From: Tahibacter soli
GTDB lineage: Bacteria; Pseudomonadota; Gammaproteobacteria; Xanthomonadales; Rhodanobacteraceae
Length of the DNA: 64,000 bases
Assembly (NCBI RefSeq): GCF_025717065.2
Contig: NZ_JAOVZO020000018.1
Location: forward strand, 744,001-808,000
Direction of reading: 5' to 3'
The translations under genes and the position numbers were made by a program. The notes below the pieces were generated by a model. It did not search any database. It saw only the letters and a list, made by a program, of their open reading frames with translations, and was not told the DNA's origin. Shown here in pieces: positions 17,132-26,392 of the stretch (its first letter is position 1; the number at the start of each line of letters is the position of its first letter).

Positions 17132-19111
17132 ATGCTCAATCCCGCTCAACGCGCCGCCGTCGACTATTGCGACGGTCCCCTGCTCGTGCTCGCCGGCGCA
17201 GGCTCGGGCAAGACGCGCGTGATCACCGAGAAAATCGCGCACCTGATCGGCAAGAAGCACCTCGCCGCGAAGAAGATCGCCGCGATCACGTTCACCAACA
17301 AGGCCGCGCGCGAAATGCGCGAGCGCGTCGGCAAGTTGATTTCGTCGGAAGCCGCGTCCGAACTCCTCGTCTGCACGTTTCACGCGATGGGCCTGAAATT
17401 CCTGCAGATCGAACACGCGAAGCTGGGCCTCAAGCGCGGCTTTTCGGTGCTCGACGCCGACGATACCGAGTCGATCGTCAAAGACCTTCTGCCCAAGGCG
17501 CTGAAGTCGGACCAGCTGTGGGCGCTGCGCAATCTCGTGTCGACCGCGAAAAACAACGGCCTGACGCCGGAACAGGCGCTCGCCGCGGCGAGAAGTCCGC
17601 GCGAACTCGAAGCGGCCGAGCTCTACGCCGGCTACCAGAAGCGCCTCTCGGCGTTCAACGCGGTCGATTTCGACGATCTCATCCGCCTGCCGCTCGCGCT
17701 GCTCGACGAAGACGCCGAAACGCGCAGCGGCTGGCAGGAACGCCTGCGCTATCTGCTGGTCGACGAATACCAGGATACGAACTCGGCGCAGTACCGGCTC
17801 CTGCGCAATCTCGCCGGATCGCGCGGCATGTTCACGGCCGTGGGCGACGACGATCAGTCGATCTACGCGTGGCGCGGCGCCAATCCGGAAAATCTCGACG
17901 AACTCGCGCGCGACTATCCGTCGCTCAAGGTCGTGAAGCTCGAACAGAACTACCGCTGCGCCAAGCGCATCCTGCGCGCGGCGAACCGGCTGATCGCGAA
18001 CAATCCGCACAAGCACCTCAAAACGCTGTGGAGCGACCACGCCGACGGCCCGCCGATCCGCGTGATGGAGTGCAAGGACAACGAGCACGAAGCCGAGCGC
18101 GTCGCGTCCGACCTTGCGCACATCGCCGAGAAGCACAAGGCGGAATGGAACGAGTTCGTCATCCTGTATCGCGGCAACCACCAGTCGCGCGCGCTCGAAA
18201 AAGCGCTGCGCCTGGCGCGCGTGCCGTATCACATCAGCGGCGGCACGTCGTTTCTCGACCGTTCGGAAGTCAAGGACGTGCTCGCGTACCTGCGCCTCAT
18301 CGTCAATCCCGAAGACGATGCCGCCTTCTTGCGTATTGCCAATGTTCCCAAACGCGACATCGGCGCGACGACGCTCGAAAAACTTGGCGAGATGGCCCAG
18401 GCGCGCCACGCGAGTCTCTTGCATGCGTCCGAAAGCGACGCCGTGCTCAAGCAGCTCGCGGCGCGCTCGGCGTCGTCGCTCGCGAGCTTCGGTTCGCTGA
18501 TCCACGGCCTGGCGCGCGACGCGAAGCGGCTCTCCGCGGCCGAGCTCGTCGACGAACTCGTCAAGCGCACGCACTACGCCGAGCACCTGACGGCCGAGAT
18601 CAAGGACCCGACCGCGCGCGCGCGCCGACTGGAAAACCTCACCGAACTCGCCGACTGGTTCCGCGCGATGCAGAAGGACGGCGGCTCGGCCGGCGACCTC
18701 GCCGCGCAGCTCGCGCTGCTGTCGCACGCCGACCGCGACGATCCCGGCAATTCGGTGCGCCTGATGACGCTGCACGGCTCCAAGGGCCTGGAATTCCGCT
18801 ATGTCTTCATCGTCGGTGTCGAAGACGGCCAGCTGCCGCACGAGGGCAGCATCGAGGAGGGCCGCCTCGACGAGGAGCGGCGTCTGATGTACGTCGGCAT
18901 CACGCGCGCGAAGGAGCGGCTGTGCCTGTCGTATTCGGCGCGGTCGCGTCGCTTCGGCGAGGTGTTCAAGAACGATCCGAGCCGTTTTCTCGCCGAACTG
19001 CCGGCCGACGACCTGCACTGGGACGGCCGCGACGCCGAGCAGGACGCGGAGGCGAAAAAGGAAGTCGCCACCTCGCATCTGGCACGGCTGGCCAATCTGC
19101 TCGCGGACTGA
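17132..19111 (+). CDS. rep: ATP-dependent DNA helicase Rep
   Basis: Superfamily-1 3'-5' helicase that clears protein roadblocks ahead of replication forks. 659 residues from the ATG at 17132 (a GTG two codons earlier is possible). Motifs in order: Walker A AGAGSGKT (21-28), Ia TFTNKAAREM, II LLVDEYQDTN, III VGDDDQSIYAWRG, IV QNYRC, V TLHGSKGLEF and VI YVGITRAKE. Similarity is to Rep rather than UvrD: the start LNPAQRAAV and the end QSHLA-like SHLARLANLL. Single gene between tdk and the lipoprotein phosphatase. Confidence 0.97.
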   Translation: MLNPAQRAAVDYCDGPLLVLAGAGSGKTRVITEKIAHLIGKKHLAAKKIAAITFTNKAAREMRERVGKLISSEAASELLVCTFHAMGLKFLQIEHAKLGLKRGFSVLDADDTESIVKDLLPKALKSDQLWALRNLVSTAKNNGLTPEQALAAARSPRELEAAELYAGYQKRLSAFNAVDFDDLIRLPLALLDEDAETRSGWQERLRYLLVDEYQDTNSAQYRLLRNLAGSRGMFTAVGDDDQSIYAWRGANPENLDELARDYPSLKVVKLEQNYRCAKRILRAANRLIANNPHKHLKTLWSDHADGPPIRVMECKDNEHEAERVASDLAHIAEKHKAEWNEFVILYRGNHQSRALEKALRLARVPYHISGGTSFLDRSEVKDVLAYLRLIVNPEDDAAFLRIANVPKRDIGATTLEKLGEMAQARHASLLHASESDAVLKQLAARSASSLASFGSLIHGLARDAKRLSAAELVDELVKRTHYAEHLTAEIKDPTARARRLENLTELADWFRAMQKDGGSAGDLAAQLALLSHADRDDPGNSVRLMTLHGSKGLEFRYVFIVGVEDGQLPHEGSIEEGRLDEERRLMYVGITRAKERLCLSYSARSRRFGEVFKNDPSRFLAELPADDLHWDGRDAEQDAEAKKEVATSHLARLANLLAD

Positions 19112-19164
19112 GCGCGCGCGCTTGCCGCTAAACTAGCGGCCTTTCCGCCTCGCAGGGCTCGTTC

Positions 19165-20049
19165 GTGAAGTACCGATTCCTCGTCCTCCTGCCACTCGCC
19201 CTGGCGGCCGGTTGCGCCAAGCAAGCGGTCAAGCCGGCGCTCCCCGCCGACCCGGGGCCGCCGGCCGCGGCGTCGACCGCCACCGACAATCTCAACGCGA
19301 CGCTGTGGACGCAGCGCTCGCTCGAACACGATCTCGTCTATCGCGAGGTGTATGCGCTCGCGTCGCGCCAGATCGCCGTCGCGCTCGGACAGCCCGAGTG
19401 GGACGCGCTGCCGAAGAACGAGCGCAAGAATCCCGCGAAGGGTCTGCCGCCGGCGGTGATCGTCGACGTCGACGAGACGGTGCTCGACAACTCGCCGTAC
19501 CAGGCGCGGCTGATCCGCGACGGCAAGGAATTCGACGAATTCACCTGGGACGCATGGTGCCGCGAGGAAGCCGCGCGCGCGACGCCGGGCGCGCTCGACT
19601 TCGCGCGGGCCGCCGCCGCGCGCGGCGTGACCGTGTTCTACCTGACGAACCGCGCGCAGCATCTGAACGACGCGACGCTCGCGAATCTCAAGCGCGCCGG
19701 CTTTCCGGTGTCCGAGCGCGAAAACGCGTTTCTGGGCCTCGGCCTCGTCGTGCCGGGCTGCGAAGCGAACGGCTCGGACAAGGGTTGCCGCCGCGAGCTG
19801 ATCGGCCGCACGCACCGCGTGCTGGCGATGGTCGGCGACCAGCTCGGCGATTTCATCGACGTCGAAAACAACACGCCGGCCGCGCGCGAGGCGGCGGCCG
19901 CGCCGTACGCCGGCTGGTTCGGCGAACGCTGGTTCATGCTGCCCAATCCGACCTACGGTTCGTGGGACGGCGCGGTGCTCGGCAACGAGCGCGGCGCGGA
20001 CCCGCAAACCAAACGCCGCCTGCGCCGCGAAGCGCTTCGATACGAGTAA
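19165..20049 (+). CDS. lipoprotein acid phosphatase, e(P4)/class C HAD family
   Basis: 294-residue exported lipoprotein: signal peptide with lipobox LAAGC, lipidated Cys17. The HAD nucleophile motif DVDET holds Asp101/Asp103, motif II is YLTNR and motif III is GDQLGDF with its acidic pair. This is the class C acid phosphatase/5'-nucleotidase family, which includes H. influenzae e(P4) and strips phosphate from nucleotides at the outer membrane so nucleosides can be taken up. Translation starts at GTG (19165), chosen because it gives the intact signal peptide. pyrF begins 4 bases after its stop, a suggestive link to nucleotide metabolism. Confidence 0.92.
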   Translation: MKYRFLVLLPLALAAGCAKQAVKPALPADPGPPAAASTATDNLNATLWTQRSLEHDLVYREVYALASRQIAVALGQPEWDALPKNERKNPAKGLPPAVIVDVDETVLDNSPYQARLIRDGKEFDEFTWDAWCREEAARATPGALDFARAAAARGVTVFYLTNRAQHLNDATLANLKRAGFPVSERENAFLGLGLVVPGCEANGSDKGCRRELIGRTHRVLAMVGDQLGDFIDVENNTPAAREAAAAPYAGWFGERWFMLPNPTYGSWDGAVLGNERGADPQTKRRLRREALRYE

Positions 20050-20053
20050 TCTT

Positions 20054-20773
20054 ATGCACTATGCAGCAAAATCCATTCCGGCGCGCGACCGGCTGATCTT
20101 CGCGCTCGACGTGCCCACGCGCGAAGCGGCCGTCGAGTGGATCGACCGCCTCGGCGACGCCGTGTCGTTCTACAAGATCGGCATGGAGCTTCTGACCAGC
20201 GGCGACTACTTCGCGGTGCTGGCCGAACTCGCCGCGCGCGGCAAGAAGGTATTCGTCGACCTGAAATTCTTCGACGTGCCGGCGACGGTCGCCTCGGCCG
20301 TGAAGGGCCTGACGCGCTATCCGGTGCATTTCTGCACGATCCACGGCAACGACGGCATGATGCGCGCCGCGGCGGCGGTGAAGGGCGACATCAAGATCCT
20401 CGCGGTGACGGCGCTGACGAGCCTCGACCAGCACGATCTCGACGATCTCGGTTTTCAGGTCGACGCCGAAAAGCTCGTGCTGTCGCGCGCGAAGGCCGCC
20501 CTCGCGGCGGGCTGCGACGGCGTCGTGTCGTCGGGGCTCGAAGTCGCGGCGCTGCGTCGCGAGGTCGATCACGCGCTGATCACGGTCTGCCCCGGCATTC
20601 GCCCGATCGGCAACACCGGCGACGACCAGAAGCGGACCCTCGACGTCGCCGAGGCGTTCGCGGCCGGCGCCGACTACATCGTCGTGGGCCGGCCGATCCG
20701 CAACGCGCCCCATCCGCGCGCCGCCGCCGAGGCCATGGTCGCGACGATTCGCGATGTCGTCGGTGATTCTTGA
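20054..20773 (+). CDS. pyrF: orotidine 5'-phosphate decarboxylase
   Basis: Final step of de novo UMP synthesis. 239 residues. The catalytic array DLKFFD (Asp69, Lys71, Asp74) is intact, together with the N-terminal FALDVPTRE, the phosphate-binding region CPGIRP and the C-terminal YIVVGRPI. The ATG at 20054 lies 4 bases after the phosphatase stop, so the two probably share a transcript ending at the hairpin at 20920. Confidence 0.98.
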   Translation: MHYAAKSIPARDRLIFALDVPTREAAVEWIDRLGDAVSFYKIGMELLTSGDYFAVLAELAARGKKVFVDLKFFDVPATVASAVKGLTRYPVHFCTIHGNDGMMRAAAAVKGDIKILAVTALTSLDQHDLDDLGFQVDAEKLVLSRAKAALAAGCDGVVSSGLEVAALRREVDHALITVCPGIRPIGNTGDDQKRTLDVAEAFAAGADYIVVGRPIRNAPHPRAAAEAMVATIRDVVGDS

Positions 20774-20919
20774 TTTAAAACAATACGTTGATGTTGGTAT
20801 TGTGATGTATTGCATGAAGTTGCGGGCGCGAGTACCATCGCCGAAACGATCGCCCGCGGCTACAACAAAAACTCGCCGACAACATTACAAAGCTCCCTCT
20901 CCGGCACTGCCGGATTCGA
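20774..20919 (+). other. AT-richer 3' region after pyrF, possible sRNA
   Basis: Unusually A/T-rich for this window (runs such as TTTAAAAC and TATTGTGATGTATTGC), then a small hairpin CCGGCACTGCCGG leading into the terminator at 20920. It may be only the pyrF 3' UTR, or a separate short RNA of roughly 130 bases. No open frame of note. Confidence 0.3.
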
Positions 20920-20957
20920 CCCGGATGCCTTGAAAAGGCACCGGGTTTTTTCTTTTC
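20920..20957 (+). terminator. intrinsic terminator downstream of pyrF
   Basis: Stem CCCGG-A-TGCCTT / AAGGCA-CCGGG with one bulged A, loop GAA, followed by TTTTTTCTTTT. Confidence 0.9.
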
Positions 20958-20971
20958 GTTGCGCTTCTCGG

Positions 20972-21000
20972 CTGACACGTCTGGGACTATCGGCTAGAGT
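20972..21000 (+). promoter_or_regulatory. sigma-70 promoter of the lipoprotein gene
   Basis: CTGACA, 17 bases, TAGAGT; five of six and four of six consensus bases, 37 bases before the ATG at 21038 and just after the pyrF terminator. Confidence 0.6.
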
Positions 21001-21037
21001 TCGTCGTTGCTTCACCACCACATTCTTGGGGAATGAC

Positions 21038-21967
21038 ATGTCTAAGCTCGCTCGCGTCGCGCTCGTCGCGGCAATGGCTGTCGCTTTCAGCGGCTGCGGC
21101 AACAAGGAAGAAGGCAAGACCACCACCGCCCCGGCAGCAGCGCCGGTCGCCGCGAAGCCGGCCACCCCGGACGCCGCGATCCTCGCCTCGGTGCAGAACC
21201 TCAAGGCCGGCAATATCGACGCGCTGATCCAGAACGCGCTGCCGCCGGAGGAATACGCCAAGGTCAAGGCGAAGTGGGCCGAAGACATCAACAAGGACCC
21301 GATCACCGACGAGGATCGCGCGAAGTTCGCCGAGAACATCGGCAAGCTGACCGCGTCGGACGCCGAAGCCAAGCTGTGGGCCGAACTTGAGCCGAAGCTC
21401 AAGGAAATGGACGCGCAGATGGCCCAGCAGATGCCGATGATGGTCGCGATGGGCAAGGGCATGATCCAGAGCTCGATCCAGCAGAACCAGGAGCTCAACG
21501 ACGCGCAGAAGCAGCAGGCGACGCAGGCCGTCGACGCGTTCGGCAACTGGGTGCAGTCCGCGAAGTTCACCGATCCGGCGCTCGCCAAGCAGGCGATCGG
21601 CGTCGTCGTGAAGACCGCGCGCGACATCAACCTCAAGACCCTCGACGAAGCGCGCGCGCTGTCGTACGAACAGGCGATGGGCAAGATCGGCGTGGGCCTC
21701 AACGGCGTCAAGCAGGTGCTCGCGATCTACGGCTTCTCGATCGACCAGACGCTCGACTCGGTCAAGGCCGAAACGCTGTCGTCCGACGCGAACACCGCGA
21801 AGGTCAAGATCAGCTACACGCTGTTCAACACGCCGCTGACGGCCGAGAGCGACCTGATCAAGGTCGGCGATCGCTGGTACGGCAAGGAAATGATGGAAAA
21901 CCTCAAGAAGAAGGATGCGGAAGCCACCGCGCCGGCCGCCCCGCAGGCGCCGGCCGCCAACGGCTGA
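21038..21967 (+). CDS. putative lipoprotein, helical, function unknown
   Basis: 309 residues. A signal peptide with lipobox-like FSGC (Cys20) is followed by an Ala/Pro/Lys linker. Then come two similar-looking segments of charged helices (about 50-130 and 160-230) containing Met/Gln-rich stretches such as AQMAQQMPMM, and a C-terminal beta part (KVKISYTLFNTPL) with another Ala/Pro tail. No enzyme motif. Related 'lipoprotein of unknown function' genes are common in Lysobacterales. It has its own promoter and a terminator after it, so it is monocistronic. Confidence 0.87.
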   Translation: MSKLARVALVAAMAVAFSGCGNKEEGKTTTAPAAAPVAAKPATPDAAILASVQNLKAGNIDALIQNALPPEEYAKVKAKWAEDINKDPITDEDRAKFAENIGKLTASDAEAKLWAELEPKLKEMDAQMAQQMPMMVAMGKGMIQSSIQQNQELNDAQKQQATQAVDAFGNWVQSAKFTDPALAKQAIGVVVKTARDINLKTLDEARALSYEQAMGKIGVGLNGVKQVLAIYGFSIDQTLDSVKAETLSSDANTAKVKISYTLFNTPLTAESDLIKVGDRWYGKEMMENLKKKDAEATAPAAPQAPAANG

Positions 21968-22006
21968 TGCATCGCTACGCCGGGTTTTAACGCCGGCGTA
22001 ACCACT

Positions 22007-22038
22007 CGAACGCCGCCTCCGGGCGGCGTTCGCTTTTG
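22007..22038 (+). terminator. intrinsic terminator of the lipoprotein gene
   Basis: Eleven-bp stem CGAACGCCGCC/GGCGGCGTTCG, four-base loop, then CTTTT; ends 20 bases before the plsB start. A second short inverted repeat ACGCCGG/CCGGCGT lies just upstream. Confidence 0.85.
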
Positions 22039-22058
22039 GCGCGGTTACAATCACCGGC

Positions 22059-24605
22059 ATGGAAGCTACCGACTCTTCACCGCGTGCCGAAGCCGCGCGA
22101 CCGTCCTGGCGCCTGCGCCTGTTCGGCCAAGTGCTCGAATCCTGGGTTCGCATCAAGCGCGACCCCGCCGACGCCGCCAGCCTGCTGATTCCCGGCGTTC
22201 CGGTCTGCTACGTGATCGAACGCTACGGCCTTTCCGATGCGCTGATCCTCGAACAGGCCTGCCGCGAGGCGGGGCTGCCGTCGGCGCTCGTGCCGTTGCG
22301 CGGCGTCAGCGGCAAGCGCCGCCGTACCAGCTATTTCGCGACGTCGCTGCGCAACAGCCTGTTCTGGAACCCGGCGCGGCGGCGAGCGCCGACCGAGCCG
22401 CTCGCGCAGATCGTCGACGCGCTCGAACTGGCGCCCGACCAGGACGTCCAGCTCGTGCCGGTGTCGATCTTCGTCGGCCGCGCGCCGAACCGCGAGTCGG
22501 GGTGGTTCAGCGTGCTGTTCTCGGAAAACTGGGTCGTCGTCGGCCGCTTCCGCCGCCTGCTCGCGCTAATGCTCAACGGCCGCGATACCCATGTGCAATT
22601 TTCCAAACCGGTCTCGCTGCGCTCGGTGCTCGTGGAGGAGCAGGCCCAGCCGCGCGACCGCACCGTGCGCAAGATCGCGCGCGTGCTGCGCGCGCATTTC
22701 CGTCGCATCCGCTCGGCCGTCATCGGTCCCGACCTGTCGCATAGGCGCACCGTCGTCGACGCGGTCGTCAACGCCGAGCCGGTGCGCGAAGCAACGGCCG
22801 CCACGGCGGTCAAGGAAGCGCTGACGCGCACGCAGGCGCACAAGCGCGCGCACGACTACGCGATGGAAATCGCGGCCGACTATTCGCACCCGGTCGTGCG
22901 TTCGCTGTCGTTCCTCTTGTCGAGTTTCTGGAACAAGATCTACGGCGGCGTGCGCATGAACCACTTCGACCGGCTGCGCGCGGTCGCGCCGGGCCACGAA
23001 GTGATCTACGTGCCGTGCCACCGCAGCCACATCGACTACCTGCTGCTGAGCTGGCTGCTCTACAACAACGGCATCGTGCCGCCGCACATCGCCGCGGGCG
23101 TCAATCTCAACCTGCCGATACTCGGCCCGATACTGCGCCGCGGCGGCGCGTTCTTCCTGCGCCGCAGCTTCAAGTCGAACGCGCTGTATTCGGCCGTGTT
23201 CAGCGAGTACGTGAGCCAGCTGTTCGCGCGCGGCGTATCGCTGGAATACTTCGTCGAGGGCGGGCGCTCGCGCACCGGCCGCCTGCTGCAGCCCAAGGCC
23301 GGCATGCTCGCGATGACGATCCGCGCGTTCCTGCGCGAATCGCGCCGGCCCGTCGTGTTCCAGCCCGTCTACATCGGCTACGAGAAGCTCATGGAGGGCA
23401 AGAGCTACATCGGCGAGCTGTCGGGCCAGCCCAAGGAGAAGGAATCGCTGTTCGGCCTGCTGCGTTCGGTCAAGGTGCTGCGCCAGCACTACGGCCGCGT
23501 CGCGGTGAACTTCGGCGAACCGGTGTTTCTCACCGAACTCCTCGACCGCGAGGCGCCGACCTGGCGCGAGACAGGCGCGGAAGAAAAGCCCGAGTGGTTC
23601 GCGCGCACGGTCGACTCGCTCGCCGAACGCATCCAGGTCAACGTCAACCGCGCCGCCGACGTCAATCCGATCAATCTCATCGCCGTCGCGCTGCTCGCAA
23701 CGCCGAAGCACTCGATGGCCGAGTCGGATCTTCTGACACAGCTGGATTTGTACAGATCGCTACTGACCGAGCTGCCGTACGGCGAGCGCGTGACGATCAC
23801 CGACCAGACGCCGGCACAGATCATCGCCTACGCCGAACAGATGCAGTGGACGCGGCGCGTGCGGCATCCGCTCGGCGACGTGCTGTGCAGCGACGGCAAG
23901 CAGGGCGTGCTGCTCTCGTACTTCCGCAACAACGTGCTGCACCTGTTCGCGGCCGGCGCGTGGATCGCCTGCTGCTTCATCAACAACCGGCGCATGGCGC
24001 GCGCGTCGGTCGTGCGGCTGTCGCGGCTCGTCTATCCGTTCCTGCAGGCCGAGCTGTTCCTGCCGTGGAACGAGGACGGCTTCGTCGAACGCATCCAGGC
24101 GACGATCGATTTCTTCGTGCGCCGCGGCATCTTCACGCTCGACGCCGAAGGCCGCGTGCTCAACCGCGGCGCGGGCCAGGGCGATGCGGCGTTCCAGCTG
24201 CGCACGCTCGCGCACAGCCTGCTGCAGGCGTTCGAGCGCTACTACATCGCGATCGCGGTACTGGTGAAGCACGGCCCGCACACGATCAGCGCGGCCGAAC
24301 TCGAAAACCTGTGCACGCTGACGGCGCAGCGGCTGTCGCTGCTGCACGAACTCAACGCGCCGGAATTCTTCGACAAGGCGCTGTTCAAGGGCTTCATCCA
24401 GCAGCTGCGCGAACGTCGCGTGGTCTGGACCGACGACGCCGGCAAGCTCGACTTCGACACGGCGCTCAACGAAGTCGCCAAGGACGCCAAGGTGATCCTG
24501 AGCCGCGAAATCCGGCACGGCATCCTAAAGCTCGCGCCGGAGCCGAAGCCCGCGGCTGCGCCACCGGCACCGCCGGCGCCGCCCGCGCAGGACGAGGCCG
24601 CGTAA
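22059..24605 (+). CDS. plsB: glycerol-3-phosphate 1-O-acyltransferase
   Basis: Inner-membrane enzyme that acylates sn-1 of glycerol-3-phosphate, the first step of phospholipid synthesis, using the product of gpsA (6642-7658). 848 residues, slightly longer than the E. coli enzyme (807), the excess being an Ala/Pro tail. Four acyltransferase blocks are visible: HRSHID around residues 322-327 (catalytic His and Asp), GGAFFLRRSF, EGGRSRTGR and VFQPVYIGYEK. The ATG at 22059 gives the family N-terminus. Single gene with no close neighbour in the same direction. Confidence 0.97.
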   Translation: MEATDSSPRAEAARPSWRLRLFGQVLESWVRIKRDPADAASLLIPGVPVCYVIERYGLSDALILEQACREAGLPSALVPLRGVSGKRRRTSYFATSLRNSLFWNPARRRAPTEPLAQIVDALELAPDQDVQLVPVSIFVGRAPNRESGWFSVLFSENWVVVGRFRRLLALMLNGRDTHVQFSKPVSLRSVLVEEQAQPRDRTVRKIARVLRAHFRRIRSAVIGPDLSHRRTVVDAVVNAEPVREATAATAVKEALTRTQAHKRAHDYAMEIAADYSHPVVRSLSFLLSSFWNKIYGGVRMNHFDRLRAVAPGHEVIYVPCHRSHIDYLLLSWLLYNNGIVPPHIAAGVNLNLPILGPILRRGGAFFLRRSFKSNALYSAVFSEYVSQLFARGVSLEYFVEGGRSRTGRLLQPKAGMLAMTIRAFLRESRRPVVFQPVYIGYEKLMEGKSYIGELSGQPKEKESLFGLLRSVKVLRQHYGRVAVNFGEPVFLTELLDREAPTWRETGAEEKPEWFARTVDSLAERIQVNVNRAADVNPINLIAVALLATPKHSMAESDLLTQLDLYRSLLTELPYGERVTITDQTPAQIIAYAEQMQWTRRVRHPLGDVLCSDGKQGVLLSYFRNNVLHLFAAGAWIACCFINNRRMARASVVRLSRLVYPFLQAELFLPWNEDGFVERIQATIDFFVRRGIFTLDAEGRVLNRGAGQGDAAFQLRTLAHSLLQAFERYYIAIAVLVKHGPHTISAAELENLCTLTAQRLSLLHELNAPEFFDKALFKGFIQQLRERRVVWTDDAGKLDFDTALNEVAKDAKVILSREIRHGILKLAPEPKPAAAPPAPPAPPAQDEAA

Positions 24606-24714
24606 TTCTCCGACGGCATATGCCGCCGTCCGCCGGCTATTTCCGCGCGGACGGCGGCCCGATTATGCTGCGTCGCAACATGGCGCGTCCGCGCCGGATT
24701 GGAATATCGCCGTC

Positions 24715-26046
24715 ATGAGTTCGCCGATCTCGGCGCGGGCGCTGTTGCCGCTCGCGCTGTTCCTGTTGCTGTTTCTCGGCACGGGCCTGTGGTTCACCGC
24801 GCAGGGCCACGAGATGGCCTTCTACCAGCTGCGCGCGCCGGTCGCGATCCTGCCGGCGATCGCGCTCGCGCTGTGGCTGGGCCGCCGTTCGGCGCCCGTC
24901 GAAACGCTGCTGCGCGGCATGGGCGACGGCAACGTGATGCTGATGTGCCTGATCTTTCTTCTGGCCGGCGCGTTCGCGCAGATCAGCAAGGCGATCGGCG
25001 GCGTCGACGCGGTCGTCTGGCTCACGCTGTCGGCGACGCCGCCGTGGCTCGCGCTGCCGGGCCTGTTTCTCGTGGCCGGTTTCGTCGCGCTCGCGATGGG
25101 CACGTCGATGGGCACGATCGCCGCGGTCGCGCCGATCGCGCTCGGCGTCGCCGAAGCCGCCGGTATCGACAAGGCGCTGGCGCTCGGCGCGGTGCTCTCG
25201 GGCGCGACGTTCGGCGACAACCTTTCGGTGATTTCCGACACCGCGATCGCCGCGTCGCGGCTGCAGGGCGCGACGATGCGCGACAAGTTCCGCGCGAACT
25301 TCTGGCTCGCGCTGCCCGCGGCGATCGCGACGCTCGTCGTGCTCGGCTTCGCCGGCGGCACCGGCGCCGCGCCGACGGTGCCCGAAGCGTCGCCGTGGCT
25401 CGCGCTGCCGTATCTCGTCGTGCTGGCGCTCGCGCTCGCGGGCGTCGACGTGCTGATCGTGCTCGGCGTCGGCATCGTGCTCGCCGGCGCGTTCGGCCTC
25501 GCGTTCGCGGCGGATTACTCGGTGCTGAAGTTCTCCAACGACATCTACGCCGGCTTCGAGGGCATGGTCGAGATCACGCTTCTGTCGATCCTGATCGGCG
25601 GCCTTGCCGCGCTGATGCGCGAGCAGGGCGGTCTTGCGTGGCTCAGTCGCACGATCGCACGGTTTTCCGATCGCCACGGCGGGCGGCGCAGCGGCGAGAT
25701 CTCGATCGCGGCGCTCTCGACGCTGACCGACGCGTTCACCGCGAACAACACCGTGGCGCTTCTGATCGCCGGCAACACCGCACGCGACATCGCGCAGCGC
25801 CACGGCATCAGCCCGGCGCGCAGCGCGAGCCTGCTCGACGTCTACGCCTGCGTGACCCAGAGCGTGCTGCCGTACGGTGCGCAGATTCTCCTGGCCGCGT
25901 CGATCGCGAAGGTGTCGCCGCTCGCTGTCGTCGGCACGGTGCACTACGGCTGGCTGCTGGCGATCGTCGCGACCGCGGCGATTCTCTTCGGCCTGCCGCG
26001 CGCGCATGCCGCGCCGCACACGGCGCCGCAGCCTCAGGCCGGCTGA
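24715..26046 (+). CDS. Na+/H+ antiporter NhaC family
   Basis: 443-residue integral membrane protein with about eleven hydrophobic helices. The signature GATFGDNLSVISDT (around residues 163-176), with its buried Asp, is characteristic of NhaC/ArsB-superfamily ion antiporters. A second re-entrant element with TANNTVALLIAGN occurs in the C-terminal half. It probably exchanges Na+ (or an organic anion plus cation) against protons. Its end overlaps the ydcH-like gene on the other strand by 13 bases. Confidence 0.9.
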   Translation: MSSPISARALLPLALFLLLFLGTGLWFTAQGHEMAFYQLRAPVAILPAIALALWLGRRSAPVETLLRGMGDGNVMLMCLIFLLAGAFAQISKAIGGVDAVVWLTLSATPPWLALPGLFLVAGFVALAMGTSMGTIAAVAPIALGVAEAAGIDKALALGAVLSGATFGDNLSVISDTAIAASRLQGATMRDKFRANFWLALPAAIATLVVLGFAGGTGAAPTVPEASPWLALPYLVVLALALAGVDVLIVLGVGIVLAGAFGLAFAADYSVLKFSNDIYAGFEGMVEITLLSILIGGLAALMREQGGLAWLSRTIARFSDRHGGRRSGEISIAALSTLTDAFTANNTVALLIAGNTARDIAQRHGISPARSASLLDVYACVTQSVLPYGAQILLAASIAKVSPLAVVGTVHYGWLLAIVATAAILFGLPRAHAAPHTAPQPQAG

Positions 26047-26240
26047 TCGGGAATCAGGAGATTTTCGAGGTACGCGATCATGTCCTTGAGCCTGAGCTTG
26101 CGCTTCTTCAGGCGCTTGAGCGCCAGCTCGTCGCTGGCGTTGTCCGCCGATAGCCGGCCGATGGCGGCGTCGAGATCGCGGTGCTCGATGCGCAGTTCGA
26201 TCAGCTGGCGGGTGATTTCGGCGGGATCCTGGCTGAGCAT
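26034..26240 (-). CDS. YdcH-family (DUF465) small protein
   Basis: 68-residue protein of two amphipathic helices forming a helical hairpin. The C-terminal half LKRLKKRKLRLKDMI is the YdcH/DUF465 signature. Function unknown in any organism I can name. The start at 26240 is the first ATG that gives the family length; a 50-codon longer frame would run across the Fur-box region and is rejected. Convergent overlap of 13 bases with the antiporter. Confidence 0.85.
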   Translation of the reverse strand: MLSQDPAEITRQLIELRIEHRDLDAAIGRLSADNASDELALKRLKKRKLRLKDMIAYLENLLIPDQPA

Positions 26241-26336
26241 GGCGATGCGTGTCGAACGATTCGGCGAGTGTAGCCCGCCGCGAGGTCGGTGTGACTGCAG
26301 CGCGAGCTTGCGCGTTCCGGCACTTATCCCTTGTTG

Positions 26337-26353
26337 TTGCGAATAATTCGCAA
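26337..26353. promoter_or_regulatory. Fur box (7-1-7 type)
   Basis: TTGCGAAT-A-ATTCGCAA is a perfect 8-1-8 palindrome. Its core matches the Fur 7-1-7 consensus TGAGAAT-N-ATTCTCA at all but one base per half-site. It sits 40 bases before the TonB-receptor ATG, so iron-bound Fur would repress the receptor and the following PepSY gene. Confidence 0.85.
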
Positions 26354-26392
26354 TAACATTCAAGGTCTTTCGCCTTGCTCCCGGTGTCATCC

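Noticed and set aside
26241-26390. N-terminal extension of the YdcH-like protein
   Set aside because: It would cross the Fur box and more than triple the usual tail before the conserved helices.
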